Shown piece by piece: positions 6,885 to 16,727 of a DNA stretch of 64,000 nucleotides. Origin of the DNA: Symploca sp. SIO1C2 (GTDB taxonomy: Bacteria > Cyanobacteriota > Cyanobacteriia > Cyanobacteriales > Coleofasciculaceae); the NCBI GenBank assembly GCA_010672925.1, contig JAAHFP010000006.1:1-64000 (forward strand), in the 5' to 3' direction. Made by a program: the position numbers and the translations under genes. Below the pieces are notes generated by a model that worked only from the letters and a program-made list of their open reading frames with translations, had not been told where the DNA came from and ran no database searches. Within the stretch, counting starts at the first letter, position 1; each line of letters starts with the position of its first letter.

Positions 6885-9614
6885 ATGTCGGGATCTCTTG
6901 CTCAACTAGAAATTTGTCAGAATAATACTTCTGCTCAGAAGTTTTTGCTTGCTCATGATTTGGTTACTATTGGTCGGTCACCAGACAACTCTCTAGTTTT
7001 GAGCAGTGATCTGACTGTATCCCGTCACCATGCTCAAATTAGCCAGGAAAACAACTCCTATGTGTTTACGGATCTCAATAGTTCCGATGGCACATATCTC
7101 AATGGCATCAAACTGTCACCTCATACCCCTCAACCTTTAGCAGAGAATGATCTAATTAGCATTGGTAACTTTGAATTGCGATTCCACAGACAGCTTCGCA
7201 TTCAAACCCCTAAACTATCTAGAGGTTGGAACCAGTCTACCACTGCAATTGCTTCCCCCAGCATACCTCAGGTAGAAGCCGACCAACAATTACAGGTGCT
7301 GGACTTAAAAGGTTACCAGACTTTGAGTATTGGACAGGACTCTTTAAATGACATGGTGATCGATTATCCCACCGTGTCCCGTTTTCATGCCCAAATCAAG
7401 CGGCAAGATGGCTCCTTTATCCTGTTTGATCTCAACTCGACTAATGGCACTTTTGTTAATGGCAAGGGGGTTGTGGGAAAGCAAATACTGAGGGTAGGTG
7501 ATACTATCACCATCGGACCCTATCGCTTCAGCCTCAAAATCAACGAAACCCTAATTGGCAATAACCAGGCAGGCAACTTGCGACTAGATGCCATGCATTT
7601 AAAGAAAATGGTTTGTCAGGGGGTTAACTTGCTCAATGATATCTCCCTGTCCATCCAACCAAGAGAGTTTGTTGCTATTGCGGGAGTGAGTGGTGGGGGC
7701 AAATCTACCCTGCTGGATGCTCTGAATGGCTTTCGTCCTGCTACTAGTGGTACGGTACTAGTTAACGGCAATGACCTCTACAAAAATTTTAATGTCTATC
7801 GCACGGAAATCGGCTATGTTCCTCAAAAGGATATTGTCCATCTAGAGTTGACTGTTGAGGAAGCCCTCAACTATGCTGCACAGTTAAGGATGCCAGCAGA
7901 TACGACTAAGGCGGAAAGACGCCAACGGGTGGATGAAGTACTGGAAGACTTAGGATTAAGCTGCCGCCGCAAGGTACCAGTGAAAACTCTCAGTGGTGGA
8001 CAACTCAAGCGAGTATCTATTGGGGTAGAACTTCTAACTAAACCCAGTCTCTTTTTCCTGGATGAAGCCACTTCTGGGTTAGATCCGGGCACAGAAGCGG
8101 AGTTGATGCAGTTGTTGCGGAAGCTAGCGGATCAAGGTCGTACTATTTTACTGATTACCCACGCCACGGAAAATGTGATGCTGTGCGACTTGGTAGTATT
8201 TATGGCCAAGGGAGGCAATTTGGCTTACTTTGGACCACCCCAAGAAGCTCCCCAATACTTTGGTGTCCAGAGATTTAATGAAATTTACCGCAAACTGGAA
8301 AACGAACTATGTCCTGAACAGTGGCAGCAGCGTTACTTGCAATCGCCACAATATCAGCAATATGTTGTCCGGCGGCAGCAATCGTTGGAACTACCAACTA
8401 AGCCAAGAGTAAAACAGCGTCCCCGAACCCAGCTATCAGGAGGGATGTTGAAGCGCATCTCCAGCTGGCGACAATTTCTGATCCTCTCCCAGCGTAACCT
8501 CGCAATTCTACTTCGCGATCGCGCCAGCTTAATTCTGATGCTAGCAGTTGCTCCCCTCTTGGGACTGCTGGACTTCTGTGCCTGGAACCAAAAACTCTTC
8601 GATGTCCAAACCGGTGATGCCAAACTTGCTATTACTATGCTCTTCACCACTGGTCTAATTGCAGTAATGGTTGGTAGTATTGCCACAATGCGGGAAATTG
8701 TCAAGGAGTTGGATATCTATCGAAGAGAGCGACTGATCGGTCTCAAGATTATTCCTTACATCTTTTCAAAAGTTTGGGTAAGTGTTCTACTAGCTCTCTA
8801 TCAGGCGGCTATTTTCCTCGCATTTAAGTTTCTGGCGGTAGACCTTCCCCTCTCTATAGAAGTTGTAGTTGGTATGTATATTACCCTAGTCTTAGCTACC
8901 ATTGCTGGGATGGTTATGGGTTTATTAGGTTCAGCGATTTCACCCAATCAAAATGTAGCCCCTTTAATTGCCATTATCTTTCTTGTACCCCAGATTATCT
9001 TCGGTGGTGGGGTGTTACCGGTAGATACCTTTGGCCCACCAGGACAAATGATTAACCAAATATCCTTAACTAAGTGGTCTTTTGAAGCTCTAGTAACGAT
9101 TACCGGCTTGGGTAAAGATGTTGCTGAAGACTCCTGCTGGAATTTATCTGAGGAGCAGCGAGAACAACTAAGTGATCGGGAAAAGAAGCAATGTACTTGT
9201 TATGGAGTAAGTGTCTTCAAAACTTGCCAGTTTCCTGGAATTCGGGAAGCCTATGAACCGACTGTAGATCAACCAGAACCAGTGAAACCAAAAGCCCCAG
9301 GAGAACTGCCCCAGCCCTCTGCAATCCGGTCACCCTTAGCTCAGCAAAAGTATCAGGATGAGATTGCTGCTTATCAGAAGCAAGTGGATCAATATCAACA
9401 AGATGTAGACCAGTGGCAAGAAAAGTATACCAACTGGAAGGAGAAATACGAAGGAGCAATCGGTAAAGCAGAAGCCATTATCAGCAGTTTCCACAAAGAC
9501 TATGGCGCGACCTTCAATGTCAATGTAAGCCGCCATTGGAGCATTCTTAGTTCCTTGATTGCTGGTATGTTTGGTTTAATTGTGGTGGTGCAAAAACGCA
9601 AAGATATTATCTAG
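6885..9614 (+). CDS. FHA-domain ABC transporter, fused ATPase and permease (ABCG-type half transporter)
   Basis: The protein has 909 residues. Two FHA phosphothreonine-binding domains come first (~10-110 with GRSPDNSLVLSSD and SRHHAQIS; ~140-225 with SRFHAQIK and NGTFVNG). An ABC ATPase domain follows, with Walker A GVSGGGKST (~267), signature LSGGQLKRVSIG (~368) and Walker B LFFLDEA (~388). The C-terminal ABC2-type membrane domain (~530-905) has about six hydrophobic segments. A Pro/Gln-rich, partly coiled segment (~770-870) lies between the last two and is probably extracytoplasmic. The FHA domains suggest control by Ser/Thr kinases, which are abundant here. The substrate is unknown. Confidence 0.92.
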   Translation: MSGSLAQLEICQNNTSAQKFLLAHDLVTIGRSPDNSLVLSSDLTVSRHHAQISQENNSYVFTDLNSSDGTYLNGIKLSPHTPQPLAENDLISIGNFELRFHRQLRIQTPKLSRGWNQSTTAIASPSIPQVEADQQLQVLDLKGYQTLSIGQDSLNDMVIDYPTVSRFHAQIKRQDGSFILFDLNSTNGTFVNGKGVVGKQILRVGDTITIGPYRFSLKINETLIGNNQAGNLRLDAMHLKKMVCQGVNLLNDISLSIQPREFVAIAGVSGGGKSTLLDALNGFRPATSGTVLVNGNDLYKNFNVYRTEIGYVPQKDIVHLELTVEEALNYAAQLRMPADTTKAERRQRVDEVLEDLGLSCRRKVPVKTLSGGQLKRVSIGVELLTKPSLFFLDEATSGLDPGTEAELMQLLRKLADQGRTILLITHATENVMLCDLVVFMAKGGNLAYFGPPQEAPQYFGVQRFNEIYRKLENELCPEQWQQRYLQSPQYQQYVVRRQQSLELPTKPRVKQRPRTQLSGGMLKRISSWRQFLILSQRNLAILLRDRASLILMLAVAPLLGLLDFCAWNQKLFDVQTGDAKLAITMLFTTGLIAVMVGSIATMREIVKELDIYRRERLIGLKIIPYIFSKVWVSVLLALYQAAIFLAFKFLAVDLPLSIEVVVGMYITLVLATIAGMVMGLLGSAISPNQNVAPLIAIIFLVPQIIFGGGVLPVDTFGPPGQMINQISLTKWSFEALVTITGLGKDVAEDSCWNLSEEQREQLSDREKKQCTCYGVSVFKTCQFPGIREAYEPTVDQPEPVKPKAPGELPQPSAIRSPLAQQKYQDEIAAYQKQVDQYQQDVDQWQEKYTNWKEKYEGAIGKAEAIISSFHKDYGATFNVNVSRHWSILSSLIAGMFGLIVVVQKRKDII

Positions 9615-9664
9615 AAAAATTTGTTATTTGTTGTTGGTTGTTGGTTGTTGGTTGTTTGTTGCTT
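9615..9664. repeat. GTTGGTT-type short tandem repeat
   Basis: About six imperfect copies of a 7-mer of the type GTTGGTT follow the transporter gene directly. The complementary repeat type occurs at the 5' end of the gene at 27731. Confidence 0.7.
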
Positions 9665-9734
9665 TGTGTACAGCCTTCCCTGGGTGAACGAAATGGGGAA
9701 AAATTTTTTCATCGTTTCTACCACCCGCTACCTT

Positions 9735-10859
9735 TCAATACAGCTCATATTTAAGTAACGTGCAAGGAATTGAACCGTTGTAAACTGGGATGCGGCGAGA
9801 GGCTTTTAGTCCGATTCGCTTGGCTAATTCCTTATTTCCGCATAAAACAAAAGCTGTCCATCCTTTGAACCGTTGCTTGAAGATATCACCAAGCTGTTTG
9901 TAGAAATCCCCTAGTTGATTAGCATTTCCTACCCTTTCTCCATAGGGGGGATTGCAAAGAATAATGCCGGAGTCTGTTGGTGCTTCCACTTGAGATAGTT
10001 CAGTTTGGGTAAAGCTTACCTGCTGAGCAACACCACAATTTTCTGCATTAATACGAGCTTGCTTAATAATATCCAGGTTGCGATCGCTTCCCAAAATCGG
10101 TACTTTTAGTTCAGCTATCTGGCTGTTTTTTGCTTCTTGGAGCAACTGCTCCCAACACTTAGAATCAAAATCTAACCAGCGCTCAAAACCAAAATGGTTA
10201 CGAAACAACCCTGGAGCAATATTTAAGGCTTTAAGGCTTGCTTCTAGTGGTAGAGTTCCGGAGCCACACAAGGGGTCAAAAAATGCCATAGTTGGTTGCC
10301 AATCAGCCATTGTCAGTAAAGCTGCTGCTAGGGTTTCCTTGAGGGGAGCTAGTCCCATTGCTGGTCGATATCCCCGTCGATGAAGGCTAGTACCGGAACT
10401 ATCTAGGCTTAAAATACACCGTTTTTGATGGATGTGGGCATTAAGCAATACATCGGGATTTTTGGTATCTATACTAGATCGCTCACCAAATTGGCAGCGC
10501 TGTTGGTCTATAATCGCATTTTTGACTTGTAGAGCACTAAAGTGGGTGTGGTTAAGTTGGCGATTGCCTCCTGTTGCCCTAACTGCTAGGGTATGGTGAG
10601 GTTGTAGGTATTGCTCCCAGGGAATATTGTGCACTTCCTGATAAAGCCTCTTGGCATCTGGACAAGGAAACTCCGCTACAGTTACTAGTACCCGGAAAAT
10701 TGTTCTTGCCCAAAGATTAACTCGGTACATCAAAGAGTAGTCACCAACAAAATGTACTCCAGTAAAATCAGAACGGACTGATTGGGCTCCCAAATTTTCC
10801 AGCTCCTGAGCTGCAATCCCTTCTAAACCACGGGCGACTGTAGCAAAATAATGGTTCAT
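9735..10859 (-). CDS. THUMP-domain class I SAM-dependent RNA methyltransferase (RlmL N-terminal-like)
   Basis: I chose the ATG at 10859 (374 residues, MNHYFATVARGLEGIAAQEL) because AGGA lies eight bases upstream; an in-frame GTG at 10889 would add ten residues. An N-terminal ferredoxin-like/THUMP region (~1-160) is followed by a Rossmann methyltransferase with SAM motif FDPLCGSGTLPLEA and catalytic motif ILCNPPYGERV typical of N2-guanine methyltransferases. It probably modifies 23S rRNA, by analogy with RlmL. A small conserved gene lies upstream in the same direction. Confidence 0.9.
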   Translation of the reverse strand: MNHYFATVARGLEGIAAQELENLGAQSVRSDFTGVHFVGDYSLMYRVNLWARTIFRVLVTVAEFPCPDAKRLYQEVHNIPWEQYLQPHHTLAVRATGGNRQLNHTHFSALQVKNAIIDQQRCQFGERSSIDTKNPDVLLNAHIHQKRCILSLDSSGTSLHRRGYRPAMGLAPLKETLAAALLTMADWQPTMAFFDPLCGSGTLPLEASLKALNIAPGLFRNHFGFERWLDFDSKCWEQLLQEAKNSQIAELKVPILGSDRNLDIIKQARINAENCGVAQQVSFTQTELSQVEAPTDSGIILCNPPYGERVGNANQLGDFYKQLGDIFKQRFKGWTAFVLCGNKELAKRIGLKASRRIPVYNGSIPCTLLKYELY

Positions 10860-10907
10860 TTTTGACATCCTACCCGCCCTAGAAGACACAACACCTTTGC
10901 CAGGATA

Positions 10908-11141
10908 CTATTTATCCGAATCAATGAGAGCTTTGATAATTTTTAGTGTAGTTTCCTTCAAACTAGGTCTAGGGTGGGTCGAGCTGATAAAATATTCCCC
11001 TGTAGGCAGATGGTGTAGGGCTAATTCTGGGTAAGTCACAATCTCCCAGTCTTGGTAGACTTCGCTTTTTCTTGCAGAATGCTCCGGACAACGGTTCTCA
11101 TAGCACCAACCAGCTTTCACCAATTGCTCTTGTAGGGACAT
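10908..11141 (-). CDS. Small conserved hypothetical protein
   Basis: The protein has 77 residues, starting MSLQEQLVKAGWCYENRCPE. It contains two cysteines and a PTGEYFISSTHPRPSLKET segment. It lies 48 bases upstream of the methyltransferase gene on the same strand and may be co-transcribed. No known domain is recognised. Confidence 0.65.
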   Translation of the reverse strand: MSLQEQLVKAGWCYENRCPEHSARKSEVYQDWEIVTYPELALHHLPTGEYFISSTHPRPSLKETTLKIIKALIDSDK

Positions 11142-11219
11142 GAGTACAAATTCCTATATCTTGGTAAAGGTCACTCTCAACTTTAGCTGACCTACCCCTG
11201 CTACCGTCTCCTTCGCAAG

Positions 11220-11280
11220 AAGGTTTTGGTATCGATAGGGAATTTTCTTGCACCTCAGCGTGAAAATTCCCTAAAACCTT
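11220..11280. repeat. Long imperfect inverted repeat
   Basis: GGGAATTTTC (11238-11247) pairs perfectly with GAAAATTCCC (11262-11271), and the outer arms AAGGTTTT and AAAACCTT extend the stem. It lies between the divergent small gene and parA and could fold as a terminator or leader structure. Confidence 0.55.
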
Positions 11281-11410
11281 ACCGAACACCTATTCAAACT
11301 GGACAACTACAACTTATACAGCAAGCCCTAATTAGTTTTATAGTTGTTTAAAGTTGAATTTCTGCTCAAATCATGCTAATTCAGAATTATAGAATTGAGG
11401 CTCAATAGCT

Positions 11411-12004
11411 TTGATAATCAGCATTGTCGGTTACAAGGGAGGCGTGGGAAAAACCACTACCGCCATTCACTTAGCCGGATACTTACAAACGAAAGTACCT
11501 ACTCTACTAGTAGACTCTGACAAAAACCGAAGTGCTCTAGTCTGGAACCGGGAAGAAAAACTACCGTTCAAAACTGTGGCGATTGCCGCCGCAGGGAAGT
11601 GGTTAGGGCAATACCAGAACTCAGTTTTCGATACTGCTGCTAGACCCTCTCCCGATGAGTTACAGGATTTAGCGGATGCTTCAGATTTGTTACTGCTACC
11701 AACACCTCCTAAGGGACTAGATTTGGATGCCTTAATCAAAATGATTGATTTGCTCAAAGAGACAAAGGCTAAATTCAAAATTTTATTTACTCAAGTACCT
11801 CCTAGATCTTCAGCTATAAAAGATGCTAGGCGAACTTTGGAAGAGTTAAAACTACCCATGTTCAAAACTGAAATTCCTAAGCTGGTAGCTTTTGAGAAGG
11901 CGCCATTGGCTGGTGTTTTGATTAAAGACTATCCCAATAGATACTCTGATCGTGGGTGGAAAGCTTATCAGGCAGTGGGTAGGGAGATATTGAAAGATAT
12001 TTAG
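11411..12004 (+). CDS. Orphan ParA-family ATPase
   Basis: The protein has 197 residues from a TTG start (MIISIVGYKGGVGKTTTAIH). The deviant Walker A motif KGGVGKTT is intact, and the second motif reads LLVDSDKNRSA rather than the usual DxDPQ. It is short compared with chromosomal ParA and has no ParB or centromere-like neighbour, so it is an orphan MinD/ParA ATPase possibly positioning some cellular cargo. Short repeats follow the stop. Confidence 0.85.
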   Translation: MIISIVGYKGGVGKTTTAIHLAGYLQTKVPTLLVDSDKNRSALVWNREEKLPFKTVAIAAAGKWLGQYQNSVFDTAARPSPDELQDLADASDLLLLPTPPKGLDLDALIKMIDLLKETKAKFKILFTQVPPRSSAIKDARRTLEELKLPMFKTEIPKLVAFEKAPLAGVLIKDYPNRYSDRGWKAYQAVGREILKDI

Positions 12005-12006
12005 GA

Positions 12007-12080
12007 GAATTTAGAATTTAGAATTTAGAATGTAAACCACATTTTATTCAATTTCCAATTCCCAATTCCCAATTCTCAAC
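12007..12080. repeat. TTTAGAA and AATTCCC heptamer repeats
   Basis: Three units of a GAATTTA heptamer are followed by about five units of CAATTCC, the short tandem repeat type common in filamentous cyanobacteria. They fill the gap between parA and hisC, which converge here. Confidence 0.75.
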
Positions 12081-12082
12081 TC

Positions 12083-13156
12083 TCAATTTAAACAATCTCT
12101 TAGGGTCTTGATCAGAGCTGCATTTTGCTCTGGAGTACCAACAGTAATCCGTAACTTATCCGTCAGTCGTGGCTGGTTGAAGTACCTGACTAATATTCCC
12201 CGTTGCTTCAGTATTTCATAAAGAAATTCTGCACTATCTGCCGAAAATTTTTCTGCAAAGATTGGCGATAAGCTTGCCAACAAAAAATTAGACTCAGAAG
12301 GGTAGAGAGTAAAACCTAATTCCTCCAAGTCCAGAGCCATTTCAGTGCGAGAGTCTTTAATCTTTTGGGCGTTAGCATTTTTGTGGTCTTGATCTGCTAT
12401 GGCCGCTGTTCCTACAGCAATAGCGAGCGCATCAATATTATAGCTGTCTTTAACTTTAATTAATCCGGCTAACAGGGTTGGATTCCCTAAACCAAAGCCA
12501 AGTCTTAATCCAGCTAACGAGTAACCCTTAGATAAAGTCCTCAAAATAATCACATTATCGTGCTTTTTGGTTAATTCCAAAGCATTGACTTGGGCAAAAT
12601 CCGTATATGCCTCATCGATAACCAGTACACCAGATAGGCCTGTTGCCAACTTCTCCAGCAATTCTACTGGCACAATGGTTCCTGAGGGACTATTTGGAGA
12701 AGCGATAAAGGTTACTGCTCCTTGGGCAGCAATCAACTCTTCGACGGGTAGAGTGTAATCTTCCAGGTAGGGTACTTCTACAATGTCGGCGTCTTGTATC
12801 TGTGCTAAAGTACGGTACAGGACATAGGTCGGCGTCGGATAAACAACTCCTCTACCTTTTTCAGTACAAGCACGGATAATCATCGTTAAGAGATCATCAC
12901 TACCATTGCCAACCAGAATCCAGTCAGCAGGTAATCCTAAGACCTGACTAGCTGCTTGACGAAAAGCAGTAGCCATGGGGTCTGGATAACGGCGCAGCAG
13001 TTCTCCATTGAGTTCCTGTAGCACCTGCAACGCCTTAGGGGAAGGAAGATAAGGATTCTCATTAGTATTCAATTTAATAATTTTGGCATCCGGTGGTGGC
13101 TGCTCACCAGGTACATAACCGGCTAAATCATCAATGCTTGAGCGAAAGTAAGTCAT
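12083..13156 (-). CDS. hisC: Histidinol-phosphate aminotransferase
   Basis: The protein has 357 residues. It is a fold-type I PLP aminotransferase that converts imidazole-acetol phosphate to histidinol phosphate with glutamate. The features are NTNENPYLPSP near the N-terminus, VYPTPTYVLY, FIASPNSPSG, VIDEAYTDF, the PLP-lysine motif TLSKGYSLAGLRLGF, and the C-terminal arginine region LRITVGT. The length is typical. It stands alone, with no other his gene in the window. Confidence 0.93.
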   Translation of the reverse strand: MTYFRSSIDDLAGYVPGEQPPPDAKIIKLNTNENPYLPSPKALQVLQELNGELLRRYPDPMATAFRQAASQVLGLPADWILVGNGSDDLLTMIIRACTEKGRGVVYPTPTYVLYRTLAQIQDADIVEVPYLEDYTLPVEELIAAQGAVTFIASPNSPSGTIVPVELLEKLATGLSGVLVIDEAYTDFAQVNALELTKKHDNVIILRTLSKGYSLAGLRLGFGLGNPTLLAGLIKVKDSYNIDALAIAVGTAAIADQDHKNANAQKIKDSRTEMALDLEELGFTLYPSESNFLLASLSPIFAEKFSADSAEFLYEILKQRGILVRYFNQPRLTDKLRITVGTPEQNAALIKTLRDCLN

Positions 13157-13225
13157 GATTGGCTGAATTTAAATAGGTCAGAATGTCTTCGCTTCCCAAC
13201 AAAGAAATATTATATAAGTGGTAAA

Positions 13226-13321
13226 TATAGCAAGCGCCAAGGTGATTAGGACAAGGGGATGGCAGCCCCTTGTTAACTTGCCTTACCTGAGAATATCTTA
13301 ACCGCCCTGGCGACTGCTATA
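13226..13321 (+). mobile_element. 96-bp MITE-like element, copy 1
   Basis: It begins TATAGCAAGCGCCAAGG and ends CCTGGCGACTGCTATA, giving imperfect ~22-bp terminal inverted repeats. An inner hairpin is formed by ACAAGGGG and CCCCTTGT. Copies of the same length lie at 36566-36661 and 39101-39196. It sits in the divergent hisC/DUF4230 spacer. Confidence 0.8.
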
Positions 13322-13450
13322 GTTGGCAATTAAGCACCAGAGCATCATACTATCACTTAGATAGACGGATTAATATTAGACAAATAGACAAAGTATATCT
13401 ACTAGCAAGGACTATTAACGCCAATATTGCCCGGATTAAGGAGTAAGGAT

Positions 13451-14158
13451 ATGAGGGAACAGTTACAGAAAAGTCGATTTAGCCGCATTATCTATAAGCT
13501 ACCCAAAAACATAATGCTCATGACCACAGCCAGTGTAGCGCTGTTAGTAATGACTTCAGGAATTGGCATGATGTTCACAGGAGCTCGTTTCGTCGATAAA
13601 GTCAAGGGACTATTCAGCATCTCTGAGACTGCACCGGAAGTTGATGTGCGCTCTTTGATTGTCAGTCAAATAAGTGGGGCGAGTGAACTGACAACTGCTG
13701 TCTTTACAATGGAAGCAGTGGTACCAACCCGTCAAGATAGACTCATTGCTGGATATCCAGTCGGCTCAACTCAATTGCTCTACATTGCTTATGGTGAAGT
13801 ACGGGCTGGAGTTGATTTAGGAGAGCTAAAAGTTGAGGATGTCAATATTGTTAATGATACAATTGAGTTACAGTTACCACCTCCTAAGCTACTAGACAGC
13901 AAGATTGACGTGAGTCGTTCTCAAGTATATGACTACGATCGCGGTTTCTTGGGTTTGGGGCCCGATGTCGCACCCCAGTTACAGATGCTAGCGCAACAGG
14001 AAACTCTGAAAAAAATCGAGGCAACTGCCTGTCGAGAGGATTTGCTACAGCAGGCTAATGAAAGAGCACAATTGGTTGTTTCACAGTTATTAACTACATC
14101 TGGGCATAAAGGAATCGAGGTAAAAACTCAACCTCCTGCTACAGGAGTTTGTTCGTGA
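13451..14158 (+). CDS. DUF4230 family membrane-anchored protein
   Basis: The ATG at 13451 is preceded by AAGGAG seven bases upstream, so I prefer it to the TTG at 13427 (235 residues). It has one hydrophobic segment (~20-45) and then a soluble domain with the DUF4230 pattern (TQLLYIAYGEVRAGVDLGEL, LPPPKLLDSKID). The domain is probably extracytoplasmic. Its biochemical function is unknown. A tandem repeat block follows the gene. Confidence 0.85.
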   Translation: MREQLQKSRFSRIIYKLPKNIMLMTTASVALLVMTSGIGMMFTGARFVDKVKGLFSISETAPEVDVRSLIVSQISGASELTTAVFTMEAVVPTRQDRLIAGYPVGSTQLLYIAYGEVRAGVDLGELKVEDVNIVNDTIELQLPPPKLLDSKIDVSRSQVYDYDRGFLGLGPDVAPQLQMLAQQETLKKIEATACREDLLQQANERAQLVVSQLLTTSGHKGIEVKTQPPATGVCS

Positions 14159-14243
14159 ACCTCAAGAAAAAAGTAGGAGACAGGAGGCAGTAACCAAGAA
14201 AGAAATTTGACTACCGTGAGTGCAAATTCATTTATGGTATGGT

Positions 14244-14302
14244 GTGTCTCCGTGTCTCCGTGTCTCCGTGTCTCCGTGTCTCCGTGTCTCTGTGTCTCCG
14301 CA
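14244..14302. repeat. GTGTCTCC octamer array
   Basis: Six to seven head-to-tail copies of GTGTCTCC, with late variants, lie between the DUF4230 gene and the convergent rpsU. Confidence 0.85.
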
Positions 14303-14327
14303 TCCCCACGTCCCCGCGTACCCATAT

Positions 14328-14507
14328 CTAGTTGTATCTGCGTTTGCGTCTTCTAGCGATCGCTTTACGCTTTTTCTTTTCAATAGGTGTCTCAAAATTA
14401 CGCAGACGCTTCATATCTGCGAAAATTCCGGCTTTTGAGACTTGGCGCTTGAATCGGCGCAGCGCTGACTCAATTCCTTCATTTTCGCCTACAACCACTT
14501 GGGTCAC
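14328..14507 (-). CDS. rpsU: 30S ribosomal protein S21
   Basis: This 59-residue protein begins [20 protein letters not shown] and ends in the strongly basic [13 protein letters not shown], the standard bS21 pattern. The start is GTG with an ideal AGGAGG seven bases upstream, which settles the start. S21 binds the 30S platform near the anti-Shine-Dalgarno region. It is monocistronic and lies upstream-to-downstream between tandem repeat blocks. Confidence 0.93.
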   Translation of the reverse strand: MTQVVVGENEGIESALRRFKRQVSKAGIFADMKRLRNFETPIEKKKRKAIARRRKRRYN

Positions 14508-14892
14508 GTTATCTCCTCCTTAAGTTAAAACCAATAATTGGGATGAGCGAAGTTGCACAAAATTACTCTTAAGCAAATGCGCCTGTGCTTGATTTTCGTT
14601 CACCTTACACTTCCTAGGTTAAGCTAACTCGTAGAGTAAGAGCAAGCTGAGATTAGGTATTAGGTCTTAGGCGTTAGGTCTTAGGTTTTTGGTCTGGTGT
14701 GGTATACCTGATCTCAACCTTTATGTCCTACCTAGGTTAGTAGCTGAGGAATCCAACTTAATCAGAGAAGCGATACAAACTAAAGCTAGTGCCGCTGCGC
14801 GGAATTAAGAATGAAGAATGAAGAATTAAGAATGCTTATAGAGTAAGGATTCTCTCGATCTCAAACTGGTCACTTATTTCCGCCGCGCTGCA
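14508..14892. repeat. Intergenic with TTAGGTC- and GAAGAAT-type repeats
   Basis: There is no gene. Degenerate TTAGGTCTTAGG units lie at ~14655-14692 and GAATGAAGAAT units at ~14806-14835. The rpsU promoter must lie in the part near 14520-14640. Confidence 0.6.
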
Positions 14893-15528
14893 CTAGTGAG
14901 TTACGTACTCTGGATCTTTAGCAACTTTACCGTTTTTGTGATTGGTATGACCGTTGCCGTTGCGGGGTTGAATCACTCCATACCCACCGTGGTTACGTTC
15001 ATAAATCACGTTAATTTCATCGGTTTTCGTATTCCGGAACATGTAAAAGTCGTGATCCACTAGTTGCAGTTGTTCTAAGGCTTCTTCGACCGTCATAGGC
15101 GGCATCGCGAAATACTTCATACGCACTACTTCGTTAGGTAATTCAGGAGTGCGATCGCCAATCAGATCCTCTACTGCTGGCCCTTCGACTACCACATCTG
15201 CCATCTTCGCCTGAGTATGGTTCTTTTTGCGTTGTAGTTTTTCCTTGTATTTCCTTAGTTGGCGTTGAATTTTGTCAGCTACCAGATCAATACTTGCATA
15301 TAAGTCTTCACTGCCTTCTTGAGCACGAATGACCGTACCATTAGCGTAAATGGTAACTTCCGCAGTCTGCTTAGAATTGATCCGGGGATTACGAGCCACC
15401 GACAAATTCACATCTACCTCAGTAGTTAAGTTTTGAAAATGATTTACTGCCTTTTCCACTTTTTGATGTACGTACTCACGAATTGCCTCGGTGATTTCGA
15501 TATTCTTGCCCTGGATTACAAGCTTCAT
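14893..15528 (-). CDS. hpf: Long-form ribosome hibernation promoting factor (LrtA)
   Basis: The protein has 211 residues. The N-terminal HPF/RaiA domain (~1-105, [20 protein letters not shown]) binds the 30S decoding site. The C-terminal domain (~140-200, [20 protein letters not shown]) promotes ribosome dimerisation. This is the cyanobacterial light-repressed transcript protein LrtA, usually induced in darkness or stasis. It faces lipB divergently across a 335-bp spacer that must hold both promoters. Confidence 0.93.
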   Translation of the reverse strand: MKLVIQGKNIEITEAIREYVHQKVEKAVNHFQNLTTEVDVNLSVARNPRINSKQTAEVTIYANGTVIRAQEGSEDLYASIDLVADKIQRQLRKYKEKLQRKKNHTQAKMADVVVEGPAVEDLIGDRTPELPNEVVRMKYFAMPPMTVEEALEQLQLVDHDFYMFRNTKTDEINVIYERNHGGYGVIQPRNGNGHTNHKNGKVAKDPEYVTH

Positions 15529-15863
15529 ACAGATCTACTCCCTCCTCTAAGGTTTTATGTAATTAATTACAGCCGTGTAGGTATGGCTGCTTTTGGGGGA
15601 TACTTTTACGGTAGCACCTTGTATTCTAGAAAACAGTCGCCTTTGACTTCTCTTCAGATTCCTTTGCATTATTTGACATTAGACCTCTTGCCAAAATGCT
15701 TCGTTACCCCTCCCCTATTGGTGATAAGTTAAGGCAAACATGTCTTAAGGGAGCTGGGGGAGCTGAGGAAGCTGAGGAAGCTGAGGAAGCTGAGGGAGCT
15801 GGGGGAGCTGGGGGAGCTGAGGGAGAGGAATACAATAAAAGTTGGATTGTAGGAGAGTAGGTT
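15529..15863. repeat. lrtA/lipB divergent spacer with 9-bp tandem repeats
   Basis: Positions ~15750-15828 hold about nine copies of a 9-mer alternating GCTGAGGAA and GCTGGGGGA. The rest (15529-15740) is the lrtA leader and promoter side. No gene is seen. Confidence 0.7.
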
Positions 15864-16508
15864 TTGCCCCGTCGATGCTGTCTCTATAATCAGGATTTAG
15901 TGCCTTATGCTGTGGCGTGGGAACAGCAGCGATTGCTCGTAACGGAACGTATCCAAGACCCTAGTCTGGATGATGTTTTGTTGTTGTTGGAACATCCCGC
16001 AGTTTACACCCTTGGTCGAGGAGCAAGTCTTGAGTTTCTGAAGTTTGACCCAAATGTGGTAGATTTTCCGACTTACCGGGTAGAGAGAGGTGGTGAAGTG
16101 ACTTACCATTGTCCTGGTCAACTAGTGGGCTATCCAATCCTCAATCTGCGGTATTACCAGCAAGACTTACACTGGTATCTGCGACAGTTGGAGGAGGTAT
16201 TAATTCAACTTCTAGGGATTTACGGACTCAAAGGAGAGCGTATTACAGGGATGACTGGTGTCTGGCTAGAGGGACGTAAAGTAGCCGCAATTGGGATCAA
16301 AGCATCCCGCTGGATAACTATGCATGGCTTTGCCCTCAATGTTTGTCCCGAACTATCAGGCTTTGAGAAGATTGTGCCTTGTGGTATTGCCAATAAACCC
16401 GTTGGTAGTCTTGCTGAGTTTATCCCTGGGATTAGAGTAGAACAGGTACGTCATTTGGTAGCTACAACGTTTGCACAAGTTTTTAATGTTGAGCTGATTC
16501 AAATATAG
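15864..16508 (+). CDS. lipB: Octanoyltransferase LipB
   Basis: The protein has 214 residues from a TTG start with AGGAGAG upstream. It transfers octanoyl groups from acyl carrier protein to lipoyl domains, the first step of lipoate synthesis. Signature stretches are [19 protein letters not shown] and [20 protein letters not shown], followed by PCGI with the catalytic cysteine. lipA, the partner enzyme, is at 39.3 kb and not linked. Confidence 0.93.
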   Translation: MPRRCCLYNQDLVPYAVAWEQQRLLVTERIQDPSLDDVLLLLEHPAVYTLGRGASLEFLKFDPNVVDFPTYRVERGGEVTYHCPGQLVGYPILNLRYYQQDLHWYLRQLEEVLIQLLGIYGLKGERITGMTGVWLEGRKVAAIGIKASRWITMHGFALNVCPELSGFEKIVPCGIANKPVGSLAEFIPGIRVEQVRHLVATTFAQVFNVELIQI

Positions 16509-16563
16509 CGCTACGCCTTGGGGAATGGGGAATAGGGAATAGGGCGCACGTCGGTCATTTGTG

Positions 16564-16690
16564 TCAACTTAAGTGAAACCGAAGAATTTAGTCCATTTAA
16601 ATGGACTTAAGCTATTAGCCTTGGATTTGAAGATACTGTTGGCGAATTAAGAGGGGGTGTCAGCCTCAAGGCTGAATGCGCTTAAGTTGA
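16564..16690. repeat. Left end of transposon nest with TCAACTTAAG inverted termini
   Basis: This 127-bp block starts TCAACTTAAG and ends CTTAAGTTGA, a perfect 10-bp inverted pair. It also contains a perfect 16-bp palindrome (16591-16606) and the left 49-bp inverted repeat (16619-16667) matched at 20383-20431. Confidence 0.6.
16619..16667 (+). repeat. Left 49-bp inverted repeat flanking the IS nest
   Basis: It matches the reverse complement of 20383-20431 at 47 of 49 positions (core GGCGAATTAAGAGGGGGTGT). Together the two arms bracket both transposase genes. Confidence 0.8.
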
Positions 16691-16727
16691 CTTATAGTGA
16701 AAACAAAGAAAATTAAATAACTTCCTC

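Noticed and set aside
11098-11289. 63-residue minus-strand frame overlapping the small conserved gene
   Set aside because: Overlaps a better-supported gene and spans an inverted repeat; the composition is not protein-like.
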